Assembly (NCBI GenBank): GCA_039707655.1
Contig: CM077676.1
Span: forward strand, 80,399,395 to 80,463,394
Direction: 5' to 3'
Length of the DNA stretch: 64,000 nt
From: Elymus sibiricus
Lineage: Eukaryota; Streptophyta; Magnoliopsida; Poales; Poaceae
Under the pieces are notes generated by a model that saw only the letters and a list, made by a program, of their open reading frames with translations, was not told the origin of the DNA and made no database searches. Positions 32,238-45,548 of the stretch are shown here, one piece after another; position 1 is the first letter of the stretch; each line of letters opens with the position of its first letter. Made by a program: the position numbers and the translations under genes.

Positions 32238-35200
32238 ATGGCTCGCAACACCGCGTTCAACTTAGGCCCGATGTTAGAGAAAGAGAAGTTAGCTGCGACT
32301 GGAAACAACTATGCGGACTGGGTCCGTAACCTGAGGATTGTCCTCAGGAGCGCTAAGAAAATGTATGTGCTTGAAAATGCTCTTCCAGCTAAACCGGCGG
32401 CTGATGCCCCGGAAGATGAACAAAATGTCTGGGCCACTAAGGATGATGATCACAACTTAGTGCAGTGCCTCATGCTAGCTTGCATGAGTGCAGGGCTTCA
32501 AAAACGTTTTGAATTCCATAAACCCCGCGATATGATCCGGGATTTGGATGCCCTGTACAAGGAAACCGCAAGGTCTGAACGATTTGATGTCATGAAGGCC
32601 TTGATGGAATGCAAGATGGCTGGGGGTAGTTCAGTTGGCCAACACGTAGTCAAAATGATTGGCTATGCTGAAAGGCTTAAAACCCTGGAGTTTCCACTTC
32701 CACCTGACCATATGATGGACATGCTGCTTTCTTCACTCCCCCCGTCTTACGACGGTTTTATCATGAACTACAACATGAGTGGGATGGAGAAGACACCGGA
32801 AGAGGTGCTCGCCATGCTAAAAACTACGGAAGGAGGACTGCGGAAAAATCGCAAGCAAGTGTTGCTTGTGAATAAAACCGCCAGTTTAAAAAAGAAAGGC
32901 AAGCCAAAGAAGGGCAAGGGCACCGGTAAGACCGGCTCCCAAAGCAACTCTAAGGGCGGAGCCAAGAATGAAACTGAGTGCTTCTACTGCAAGGGCACAG
33001 GACACTGAAAGACAAACTGCAAGAAGTATCTGGAAGATAAGAAGTCCGGGAAAACCGGAAAAGGTATAATTGTTATACAAGTTAATGTCATTGACGTTTT
33101 GCTTGCTAGCAAAAATTCTAAGTCTTGGGTATTTGATACCGGATCGGTTGCTCACATTTGCAACTCGATACAGGGACTGCAGAAGGTGCGCAAGTTAGCA
33201 AAGAATGAAGTCGTGATGCGCGTCGGGAACGGCGCTGGGATCACCGCTCAAGCCGTCGGCATTATGCCTCTACGTCTCCCTTCAGGATTTATCTTAGAAC
33301 TAAGTAACTGTTATTTTGTTCCACTATTGTGTAGAAACATTATCTCTGGATCATGTTTAGTACACGATGGGTATTCGTACAAGTCTGAGAACAATGGTTG
33401 TTCACTTTATTGTAAGGATATGTTTTATGGATTTGCACCCATTGTTGGGGGCCTTTTCATACTAAATCTTGAATGTGGAAATGATGTCTTTAACGTGAAT
33501 GCTAAACGCCTTAAGAAGGCTGATACCACCACCACTTTCATGTGGCACTATCGCCTTGGCCACATTGGAAAGAAACGCATGCAAAGACTCCATAAAGATG
33601 GAGTTTTACCGTCCTTTGATTTTGAATCATTTGACACATGTGAAGCTTGCTTGATGGGGAAAATGACCAAGACGCCGTTCACGGGTCATCCTGAACGGGC
33701 GAGTGAATTGTTGGAAATAATACATAGTGATGTATGTGGTCCAATGAGCACAATCGCACGGGGTGGGTATTTCTACTTCGTGACTTTTACTGATGATTTG
33801 AGTAGGTATGGATATATCTACTTGATGAAGCATAAGTCGGAAACCTTTGAAAAGTTCAAAGAATTTCAGAATGAGGTAGAAAATCATCGTGACAAAAAGA
33901 TTAAGTTTCTGCGGTCTGATCGCGGGGGCGAATACCTTAGTCATGAGTTTGGCCAACATCTGAGTGGTCGTGGAATCGTTTCACAGCTTACGCCTCCCGG
34001 AACTCCACAGCGAAACGGAGTGTCGGAAAGACGTAACCGAACCCTGTTAGACATGGTAAGGTCGATGATGTCTCTTACAGATCTACCGACATCTTTTTGG
34101 GGACACGCACTACTCACTACAGCTCACACATTAAACAGAGCACCGTCTAAGTCTGTTGAGACGACACCATATGAGTTATGGAATGGGAAGAAACCCAATT
34201 TGTCACATCTCAAAATCTGGGGTTGTGAAGCTTATGTAAAACGTTTACAACCAAGCAAACTCGATCCTACATCAGACAAATGTTACTTTGTAGGTTATCC
34301 CAAGGAAACAGTTGGGTATTCTTTCTACCAACCCTCCGAGTGCAAAGTGTTTGTCGCTAAAAACGGAGTCTTTCTCGAGAAAGAGTTTCTCGCTAAAGAA
34401 GTGAGTGGGAGGACAGTACAACTTGATGAGATTATTGAATCTTCGGCAACCGTTGATATGGCTAAGGAACCGGAAGAAATTCCGCTAATTATCCCTACAA
34501 CCGAGCCGGAAGTTGTCGCATGTGATGCGGAAACTTCAGACCATGTTGTAACTGAACCGCGCAGATTAGGTAGGGCTATCCAGCCACCTGAATGGTTTCA
34601 TAACGAAATCGTCATTCTTGAAGACGATGAACCTGCGCACTACAAGGAAGCGATGGCGGGGCCCAGCTCAAAGGAATGGCACAAGGCCATGAAATCCGAG
34701 ATGGAATCCATGTACGAAAACCAAGTTTGGAACTTGGAAGAACTTCCAGAGGGCGTAAAGCCCATTGGTTGTAAATGGATTTTCAAAAGAAAGACGGACG
34801 CGGATGGTAACATTACTATCCACAAAGCTAGACTTGTCGCGAAAGGGTTCACGCAAGTTCCAGGAGTGGACTATGACGAGACTTTCTCGCCCGTAGCTAT
34901 GCTTAGGTCTGTTCGGATATTACTAGCAATTGCTGCTTATTTCGATTATGAAATATGGCAGATGGACGTCAAAATGGCTTTCCTAAATGGAAACCTCAAA
35001 GAGGATGTATACATGATATAGCCAGAAGGTTTTGTCGTCCATAAGGATGCTGGAAAGCTATGCAAACTTCAGAAAGCCATTTATGGTCTAAAGCAAGCGT
35101 CAAGGAGCTGGAACATTCGTTTTGATGAAGTGGTCAAACAGTTTGGCTTCATCAGGAATGACGAAGAATCTTGTGTTTACAAGAAGTTTAGTGGGAGCGC

Positions 35201-36200
35201 AAAAGCATTTCTAATCTTGTATGTGGATGACATATTATTGATTGGAAATGCCGTGAATTTTCTTAACGAAATAAAAGACTCATTGAAAAAGAGTTTTTCA
35301 ATGAAAGACTTAGGCGAAGCGGCATATGTATTGGGCATCAGAATCTATAGAGATAGATCAAGACGCCTAATAGCGCTTAGCAAAAGCACGTACATTGACA
35401 AGGTGTTGAAAAGGTTTAACATGGAGAACTCCAAGAAAGGCCTACTCCCCATGTCACCTGGCACAGTGCTTTGCAAGAATCAGTGTCCTCGGACTCTCGA
35501 TGAGCGAGTACAAATGAATGATGTTCCATATGCCTCGGCAGTTGGTTCTATTATGTATGCCATGCTATGTACAAGACCGAACGTTTCCTATGCGCTAAGT
35601 GTTAGCAGCCAGTACCAAAGTGATCCAGGATTGGAACACTGGGCCGCAGTCAAGGGTATTCTTAAGTACCTCAGAAGGACCAATGATTTACTCCTTGTGT
35701 ACGGAGGTGATGAAGAGCACATTGTAAATGGTTACACTGATGCAGGCTTCATGACTGACCCAGATGACTTCAAATCTCAATCAGGCTATGTTTTCATATT
35801 GAACGGCGGCGCAGTTTATTGGGAAAGTTCCAAACAAAAGACTGTAGCGGATTCTACGACGGAGGCGGAATATGTTGCTGCTTCAGAAGCCTCCAAGGAG
35901 GCGGTATGGATCAAGCAATTTCTTGAAGACCTTGGTGTGGTTCCAAGTGCTCTGGACCCGGTGGAGATCTATTGTGATAATAGTGGCGCCGTGGCTCAAG
36001 CAAGGGAGCCAAGTTCGCACCATAAGACAAGACATATTGAACGCAAATATAAACTCATTCGACATCATGTCGAAGCGGGTTTAGTGAAAGTACGCAAAGT
36101 TCACACGGATCTGAACGTGTCAGACCCGATGACAAAGCCTCTACCACGAGCAAAGCATGAGCAGCACCGGATTGCCATTGGTGTTAGGGAAGCCATGTAA
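32238..36200 (+). pseudogene. Copia-2 gag-pol polyprotein with two nonsense codons
   Basis: One frame of about 1,320 codons. The chosen Met (32238, MARNTAFNLG) fits the clade; a Met ten codons upstream (32208) is also open. In order: gag (32238-32970); zinc knuckle CFYCKGTGH...C interrupted by TGA at 33006-33008, where the family has Trp; protease FDTGSVAHIC (about 33135); integrase zinc region WHYRLGH (about 33541) and catalytic core with SDVCGP, SDRGGEY and GVSERRNRT; RT entry KWIFKRKTDADG (about 34770); TAG at 35019-35021 in VYMI-stop-PEGF, where Gln is usual; RT active site YVDDILLIGN (about 35220); RNase H DSTTEAEYVA (about 35850). Both stops are single transitions. The product normally forms virus-like particles, copies RNA to cDNA and integrates it. 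Confidence 0.93.
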
Positions 36201-36220
36201 CTAGATTATGACTCTAGTGC

Positions 36221-36231
36221 AAGTGGGAGTC
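36221..36231 (+). other. Copia-2 polypurine tract
   Basis: AAGTGGGAGTC abutting the 3' LTR. It primes plus-strand cDNA. Copia-1 has AAGTGAGAGTC at the same place. Confidence 0.75.
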
Positions 36232-38332
36232 TATAGGAGATATGCCCTAGAGGCAGTAATAACAGTTACTTTGTATCTCCGAGTTTGTAATGAATGTTTA
36301 TGTTCCATGCTATAACTGCAATGATTCTCGAGTCTACAATAACCACGAGGCTCGGAGGGAAACTCATGTGCACGTGTGGTATAATAAACGGTAAAATGTA
36401 TTCCTAGTCTTGCCTCTAAGACTGGCTCAAGTATTGCATGATGATCCTTGTTTTCCTAATCATGGGCATGTCAATGCCGGCAATTTTGAGGGCACAATGT
36501 TGGTAGAACACTTGTGTTGAATCGACCCGAATAGATGTTATGCTATGAGATTCATTCGTCACAAGTTAATGGTTAATAACACAGAGATAGTTAATGTTTG
36601 CATAATTCCTTAGACCATGAGGGTATTGAGTTCCTTCGTACTTGCTTCGTGAACTTTGGGGTTTGTTAAACGTCATCCGTAAATGGGTGGCTATTACGGT
36701 GGCTTACGGGTTCACGGAAAAGTATGGCAAGTAACGAGATAGCTCAAGATTGGGATTTGCTCCTTCGACGATGGAGAGATATTCTCGGGCCCTCTCGGTG
36801 TTACGGTATCCATCATCGTCTGGCCAGACACATTGTGATTTGATCACTGGGATGCCGGAACACGGAAACGAGTAAAGAGAACAAAACCGGTAACGAGGTA
36901 ACTTGCATAGTGGACAAGTTGTTGATCCACGGGAATGCAATAAATCTCACCTCGGGTATTTGTAATATATCGTGAAGCAACAGGAATAGCACACGGCAAC
37001 TGGAGGTTCACTCGAATATTCATTCGTGTGGGTATAGGGGTCAATATGGGTGTCCATGGCTCCGATGTTGATCATTGATCGAAAAGTGTTCCGGGTCATG
37101 TCTATATTTCACCGAACCTATAGGATCACACGCTTAAGGGTCATCTATCTGCTGAATACTAGACGGGGAGTCTGAGAGAAAATCACCGAAAAAGTTTCGG
37201 ACGAAACGGAAACGTTCCGGAGAGAACACCGGAATAGTTCCGGTGAAACTGAAAAGTTGTTTCAGGGTATTCCATTAAGTCAAATTGGTTCTGGCACACA
37301 CCTGGAAATTCTTGGAGGATGCCAGAAGTGTTCTGGAAACTTCTGGGAATTTTCCGGGACAAAACCGGAAATGTTCCGGAGCAGCCGGAACCGCTTTTGG
37401 TTGCTTTTCGCTGAAAAAACATTGTTCCGAAATTGTTTCGGAATGCGTTCAAAATTGTTTGGTGGGTGCTAGAATTATTCTAGGCACACAGAAATAATTT
37501 GGGTTTTAACGGACGCAGAAAAATGTCTTCATGAATAGTGAAAGTGCTTTTTGGATATTTTTTGGAAAGCACCTTTTGGGATATTTTCCAAAAGCCTTCT
37601 AGAAGGACTTGGGAGCCAAGGAAGCCCCCTCATGGGGGGGCCCCCAAGTGTGGCCGGCCAAGGGAGGTGGAGCTCCTTGAAGCTCCACATGGCACCCCTT
37701 TTTTGCTTTATTCTTTTTAGTAAAGGCATAAAGTGGGGGCACTTTTGGTATTTTCGAATACCATCTTTACCCCTTGGCTATCCTATAAATAGAGGTAAGG
37801 GGGCAGCCCCAAATGCTCATCCTTGCTCTCATACACATGCCATTTGACTTGTCTGGCTTCTCTCTCCCTCCCAGCGAAATAGTTTCGTAGAGCCGAAAGG
37901 CTGTCTGGGTTCCGGCAGGAACTAGTTCTGGATGGCGAAGCCCTGCCGGATAGCTGACACCGTATGTGTGCAACCCCGTAGAGAGGTCATAGTTCTGATC
38001 TTTTGCCCGAGGGGCTGTTCGAGTGTCCTCCCGAAGGGCTGTCCGAGTTTTGGTTCGAGTTTCGAGGGTCCTCCCGAAGGGCTGTCCGTGACATCGTCCG
38101 AGGGACTGTCCGACCGCCTCCCGAAGGGCTGTCCGGCGAGGGAGTACATCCTTGCGGTTGGGAGGTTGTAAATCCTAGCTGCAGGGATCTGCACCGACGA
38201 TCTACTCCGACTCTTCTTCCGATGCGCTTCGAGTCGGTACGGATCAGATCAAACCTTGTATGCAGTCTCCATAGTGATCCTGGGCGTGCTCGCTGTACCG
38301 AAATTTTTTGTTTTCTGACGCGTTCCCTTACA
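36232..38332 (+). repeat. Copia-2 3' LTR
   Basis: 2,101 bp, same length as the 5' LTR. It begins TATAGGAGATATGCC where the 5' LTR begins TGTAAGAG. TATA box at 37784-37791. Ends TTCCCTTACA followed by TSD CAAAC. Confidence 0.95.
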
Positions 38333-39128
38333 CAAACCACTTTGCTCGTCTTATGCTTTTGCCCTTTCACCGTTTGACCATCACTTTGAAAAAAATCATA
38401 ACAAATTCATACTAACTAACAAAAATATGAATAAGATATCAAAATGTTCGGAAAAACATCACCTATATGTGCATGTCATTTGCATTCATGGCAAATGTGT
38501 TAGAAGTTCCCAATCTCAGTTTGAGCTCATATGATCTCAGCATGAACAGTAAAATTCTAAAAATATTTGGTGGCAAACATTGACCAATGTTTTGAGTTCT
38601 TGCCAAGTTTCATAAGGGAATGATATTCGTGGAAATCATGGCAAAAAAAACAAAACCGATGCTCCAAAATAAAAGCATTTTGGAGTACTAATTTTGTTTT
38701 TTGGCCACGACATCCACGAATGTCATTCACTGATGAAACTTGTCAAGCACTCAAAATATTGTCTAATGTTTGCCACCAAAAAAGTTAAGATTTTTTTGAA
38801 TTTTTTTTAATTTTTTCAGATTTTACATTTCATGTTGAGATCATATGAGCTCAAACTGAGATGAGGACTTTCCAACACTTTTTCATCAATGCAAATCACA
38901 TTCACATATAGGTGCTGTTTTTCTTAACATTTTGATATCTTATTCACATTTTTCTGAGTTCATATGAATTTGGTATGAATTTTTCAAAATGAAGGTCAAA
39001 CAGTCAAAGGGCAAAAGCATAAGACGAGCAAAGTAGTTTGGGCGGGAACAATTGTTTTCGAAAACTGCGGGTAAACCTACCGAGTGTGACCCAACTAGGG
39101 GCATAAAATCAATTATCCCTTTTTTCAA

Positions 39129-40075
39129 ATACAAGTTTTCAAGCAAAAAAATTCATACACAATGCACATTCTTTGTGTATATCTGAAATATTTATTTTAT
39201 ATTCATTTAACGTTTTTCACATACATGTTTAACATTTCTTTTTAAAAACATGTTTGAACTTTGTTTTCAGATATGTGTTAAACATTTTTTTGAATGCGCA
39301 TTGACTTCTTTTACAAATGATATCTACATTTTTTCAACGCTGTATAATTATCTTCTCAAAACTGAACTAATTATCTGTGAAATATATGTATTTAGATTTT
39401 TTCTGAAAATAAATAATGGAAAAGTAAAAGTAAAAATAAAATTAAAAATGAGAGAAAAAACAAAACCGATAAATACAAAACACTGCTACTGGACCGGCCC
39501 ACTAGAGACGTCCTTTCAGGCGACACTGGCTTCCAACTCCACAGTTTTTGAAAGGTTCTGTCCAGTTTTTCCTTGTTTTCTTGTGTTTTTTTACAGGTTT
39601 ATCTGGTTTCCATTTTTTGTTTTTATTTTTTTATTCTTCTTTTTTTAATTATTTTTTCTGTACAAACTTAAAAACTTACATACATGTTAAAAAATTCAGA
39701 AACCAATTAAATAATAGGTTGAACTCTTTTCAAATACGTGTTGAATAATTTAAAAACCAATGTCGAACAATTTTTTGAATACACGTTAAAGCAAAATTTA
39801 GATATACATTGAGTATTTATTAATACATGTTAAAATAATTTTAAATGCCTGGTGAACATTTTATAATTAAAATGTGAATAATTATTAAATATATGGTGAA
39901 CATTCTTTATATGTCATGAACATTGTTTTCAATATTTTCTCGAACATTTTTAAAAAAATTCATGAACGTTTTCTATTATTACACTTATTGAATGGTGTGC
40001 ACATTTTTTAAATGTCATGAACAGTTTTTTAATGCAAACATTTAGTTAAATCCTTTCATATTCATAAAAAAAATT
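39129..40075. other. AT-rich module with AACATTTTT words
   Basis: Continues the pre-insertion sequence. Contains ACTGGACCGGCCCACTAG near 39490, then a pyrimidine-rich stretch, then many degenerate copies of AACATTTTTTAAA-like words. Likely the inside of an old class II element. No gene. Confidence 0.4.
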
Positions 40076-41534
40076 GAATTACACAAAGGCTAGATTTTTA
40101 AATGTGCATAAGTTGACCATGGTAAAGAACGGAAGAAGATTCTTTTTTTTTAAGGAACGAGATTGCAGCGCAGTGAGGCGAGGCGGCAGGCAAGCGACAA
40201 GCACATTAGTAGGTAAGCGTGGTTCACTGGGCAGCCCAATAGACGAGGCGAGTAATGAGCATGTAGAAAGGGTGAGGATAGCGCTTGCTGCAAGCGACCC
40301 GTAGACATGCCTCTTCAAATTTTGAGGAGGGATGTCAAAACGATGCAAGCAGGGGACGGTTGCTGGGATGGGATAGGGATCTCACGCATGGCATGGTGCC
40401 AGGTGTGACCTGCGAGAGGAAGCCTCCTATTTAACGCTTTTTTTTAGTAACGCTATTTGCGTCAAATAGAAGGGTTGCCGCACAAAGGGGGTCGTCTTGG
40501 TGGGCCGGCCCATCCACGAACTGTTATGCGAGTCGAGTGCGAGTGAGCTAGACATGTACTTTAGCGAACCCGTGGTACCGTAGCGACCAAGTTTTTTAAC
40601 TTTTGAGAACATTTTTTAAAAACAAACTTATTTTGAAATTTTGAACACTTTTTGAAAACATTGTTTTTAAAAAAAATCTGAACATTTTTCAAAACACTGA
40701 CATTTTTGTAATATTCGCACAAAAAAATTGAATTTATGAATTAATTTTGAAAATGGAAATATTTTTTTAGATTCTGAAGAAAAAATTAGAACCTGATATT
40801 TTCAAAAAATTGGGCATAATTTTTGAAAATAGGAACATTTTTTAAATTGAGAACACAAACTTAAAGCAAGAGCATCTTTTTGAAATTTGAAACAATTTTT
40901 AAAATTTCCAAAAAAATTAAAGAGGAACTTTTTGAAAAATAATAATAATAAAGAAAACCTGTAAAAGAAATTATAGAAAACTCTGGTTAAAAACATGCAA
41001 GAAGGTTCTCAAAACCTAGTCGTGTAGAACGTTCTATCTTTTAAATGGACCGGCCTATCTCGTGTGCGCTGGGTCACTCGCGCCTGTGCGAAGCAGTGAC
41101 TATTTGCCATGAAATGCGACAAATAGGAATTGCCCTGCTAGAGGGGAGTGTGGGTTGTCGAGACAGCCGCCGGGAAGTGGACATATTGGAAGCGCGGGGC
41201 CACAACTCTCGTTATGAGCTAGCCTAAAAGAATCTGATTATTCGCGGTACGTCTCCAGAAAATGAATTGTATTATTGGCTGTAATGCTATTCCGCTGACG
41301 TTGGCTAGAAGGGGATGGCAAATTACAAGGTTTCTATAGCAATTTATATTGTCGTGAGGATGGTAAATTTAGTTTGCAAGCACGACAAATCCCGGTAAAA
41401 AAAACTGAACAAAAGTGGATTTGTTATCCTTGTCAACTAAACTTGCCATCCTCGACCAACGCAAATTGTCATGCAAATCGTTCGTAATTACCATGCTTCC
41501 CCGTAGACGTTCACTCGTTAAGCCGGTCCACTAT
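40076..41534. other. Unassigned, with a second and third GGCCGGCC plus AT-rich module
   Basis: GGGCCGGCCCATCCACG at about 40502 is followed by AT-rich AACATTTTT words (40590-40970), and ACCGGCCTATC at about 41050 opens another GC-rich patch. No domain, repeat border or duplication could be fixed. Confidence 0.3.
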
Positions 41535-43334
<1,800 letters not shown>

Positions 43335-43574
43335 AAGCACGGATTGTTTCTTACCACCGTAATTCCGTCCGTCAAAGTGGTTCGCTGCCTACGTATAAAA
43401 CGTGCATGTCTTGCGCGTCTGACTCGCACGATGTAATGGGCCTCGCGCGTCTGTCCGATTTGCAGCCATCTCCAGTTTTGCGCATTGTAATGGGCCTCGT
43501 ACGTCACTGGCCCGCGTGGGCCTTTTTGTAGAAGCAGCAAAAAAAAGGTGCATAGGATAGTCTGCTTTCCACAT

Positions 43575-43628
43575 GGATCGAACCCATAACCTTCCATCCC
43601 ATCTAAGGAGACACCAACCATTGAGCAA
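43575..43628 (-). ncRNA. tRNA-like (SINE-type) pol III promoter
   Basis: On the minus strand TTGCTCAATGGTTGG (A-box-like, 43628-43613) and GGTTCGATCC (B-box, 43584-43575) are spaced as in tRNA-derived SINEs. The upstream + strand run of A in GCAGCAAAAAAAAGG is not in tail position, so the 3' limit is unclear. It is not a functional tRNA: no cloverleaf could be drawn. Confidence 0.4.
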
Positions 43629-44020
43629 ACACATATTTAATGTTTACTAGTACCTAATAATAAATGGGCTATTGCTTCTGGCGGTACGTCATTAAAATTG
43701 CCCTCAAAGTTGCAAAATATTACCCACCAATGCCACCTATAAGTGACAAAAAACGTTTTGCAGGGAATCCCCGCCTGGGCCGGCCGACGCATAGGGACCT
43801 ACTATACTGCGCTCAGCACACGGGAGAAGACGCAGCACGCCCATTTGGGCCGGCCCATGCGTGGGCGCCTGTTTTTTTAATTTCGTTTTTAATTTTTCTT
43901 TTCCGTTTTTGTTTTTTTCTACTTTAAATAATTTGGAACTTCAAAAAACTTTTGACATTTAAAAAAACTGAGAATTTTAAAATAAAATGTTTGTGAATTC
44001 AGAAAACGAAAAGGTGCCAT

Positions 44021-44690
44021 AGCACCCGGGTGTCTAGGCACCCCCTTATCCGGTGCGCTCAGCTTTTTAAAGATTCGTGCTGAGTCCTAGCTTTTGCAGT
44101 GAGTGGGGTGTAATCGCAGCAAATTAACAGAGGTAGCACGTGAACTTGCTGCTGCAGCCCGTGCACATCTCTCTCCCCTCATGCTAAGTTTCTCTCTCAT
44201 AGTCATATCAACATGCATGCACAAGTTCTCTCACCTACTAAAAAACATCTCTCTTTGTCTCAGGCATAAGCTCCCTCTCACTTGTTACTTCTCCAAAAAA
44301 GTGAAGTTCACTCTCACAAGCGTTCTCTCTCCATTTTTTCTGTGTCACTTCTCCAAAAAAAAGTGAAGTTCTCTCTCACAGGTGCTCTCTCTCTCTATCT
44401 CTCCATTTTTTCTGTCACATCTCCAAAAACTAAAGTTCACCCTTAACGATTTCTCTCTTCTTTTTTTCTCTGTGTCACTCTCAAAGTCTCATGCAGCAGC
44501 GTCCTCTCACTCAACAGTGTACTGCATTAAAAAGGAAGAGTACTGCCCTATTGTTTCTCTCAGCTGTCAGAGAAATGGAATCTGTGTCAGAAGAACACTG
44601 TGAGGGTTACTGTTGATGTACTCTGGCTGCATGTCACGGACAACAACCTTCAATGGTTTTGATAAGGGGGTGCCTAGACAGCCGGGTACT
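44021..44690. mobile_element. 670-bp TIR element with CT-rich interior
   Basis: Terminal inverted repeats of about 30 bp: left GCACCCGGGTGTCTAGGCAC (44022 on) and right complement GTACCCGGCTGTCTAGGCAC (44689 back), both continuing CCCCTTATC. No sure TSD. The interior has a 60-70-bp tandem repeat. No transposase. Confidence 0.7.
44286..44480. repeat. 60-70-bp tandem repeat, about three units, CT-rich
   Basis: Units contain CTTCTCCAAAAAAGTGAAGTTC and CTCTCTCCATTTTTTCTGTG, at about 44288, 44349 and 44418. Within the TIR element. Confidence 0.75.
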
Positions 44691-44694
44691 GAAA

Positions 44695-45480
44695 ATCCAC
44701 TCTCTTCAAAAAATGCTCGGGATTTTTCTAAAAATGTCCGCATATTCAAAAAATGTTCGCAATTTTGAAAAAAAAAATCGTAAAATCAAAAAAATTCCGT
44801 GTATTAAAAAATATTAATGAAATTGAACAAAGTGTTTGCTAATTCAAAAAATGTTCACGCATTTTAAAAAATGTCCTAAAATTTTAAAAACAGTTCGTGA
44901 ATTACAAAAGAGTTTATTGATTCATAAAATGTTGGCTGATTCAAAAAATGTTTGTGAATTTCAAAAAAATCCACTAATTTCGAGAAAATGTTCGTCTATT
45001 CTAGAATTGTTAGCCGATTCAAAAGAAAATGCTTAAAAAACGTTCGCAATATAAAAAATGTTCACAATTTTAAAAAAAATGCTTACAAATAGTAAAAAAT
45101 GTTCATGATTTAAAAAAAAATGCTTACAAATAGTAAAAAATGTTCACGATTTTTAAAAATGTTCCCAAATTTGTAAAAATGTTCACGAATGATCGAAAAT
45201 ATGTAGTTAAACAGTAATACTTCTGAGTCTTTGTGACTATATACCCGCGTGAGTTTTGAAGAATTAATTGCCGGGGTGGATCGAAATATTATAGTATGTT
45301 TTTTTAAAAACGTTTCTTGAAATTCAGAATAATTCTTTGAATTACCAAGTTTTTTGACAACCATGATATTTTTTCGAAAATGTGAACATTGCTTCAATTT
45401 GTGAATAAATTTAAAAAAAGGAACATTTTCTTGCATTTGTGAACAAATTTTCAAAATCATGCGATGAGATGTGAACAAAA
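44695..45480. repeat. Degenerate AT-rich array of AAAAAATGTTCG words
   Basis: About 30 loosely spaced copies (20-27 bp apart) of AAAAAATGTTC followed by GAATT/CAATTT words. The order decays towards the right. Ends about 40 bp before the Helitron-type hairpin. Confidence 0.65.
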
Positions 45481-45548
45481 TGTGATCATAGCCATTGGAG
45501 ATTATGATTTTTTTTTCTCCCGTTGCAACGCACGGGCCCTTTTGCTGG

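Larger units (their letters stand above)
28751..38332 (+). mobile_element. Copia-2: nearly intact Ty1/copia element (BARE/Angela-like)
   Basis: 9,582 bp with 2,101-bp LTRs (28751-30851, 36232-38332) and perfect TSD CAAAC (28746-28750, 38333-38337). Layout: 5' LTR, primer site, 1.4-kb leader, one gag-protease-integrase-RT-RNase H frame (32238-36200), polypurine tract AAGTGGGAG (36221-36229), 3' LTR. The integrase-before-RT order is diagnostic of copia. LTRs differ at about eight sites in the first 290 bp by eye, suggesting insertion of the order of a million years ago. Two stop codons are the only frame defects I see. Confidence 0.95.
28667..39119. mobile_element. Mutator-type fold-back (hairpin) element, split by copia-2
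   Basis: Left arm 28667-28750 plus 38338-38670; right arm 38677-39119; six-base loop AAAAGC. Ends are GGGATAATTAATTATG and CATAAAATCAATTATCCC. Arms of about 417 and 443 bp pair nearly end to end at roughly 80 % by eye, with one extra A/T-rich patch in the right arm near 38785-38825. A perfect 9-bp TSD TTTTTTCAA flanks it. Without the copia insertion the element is about 866 bp. No transposase frame. A transcript across it would fold into a long imperfect double-stranded RNA. Confidence 0.88.

Noticed and set aside
39250..39748. Hydrophobic Phe-rich frames that look like membrane proteins
   Set aside because: They translate T-rich low-complexity DNA. The same composition recurs in the other AT-rich modules.
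43575..43628. A genuine tRNA gene
   Set aside because: A- and B-box-like words are present but no acceptor stem or anticodon arm can be drawn.
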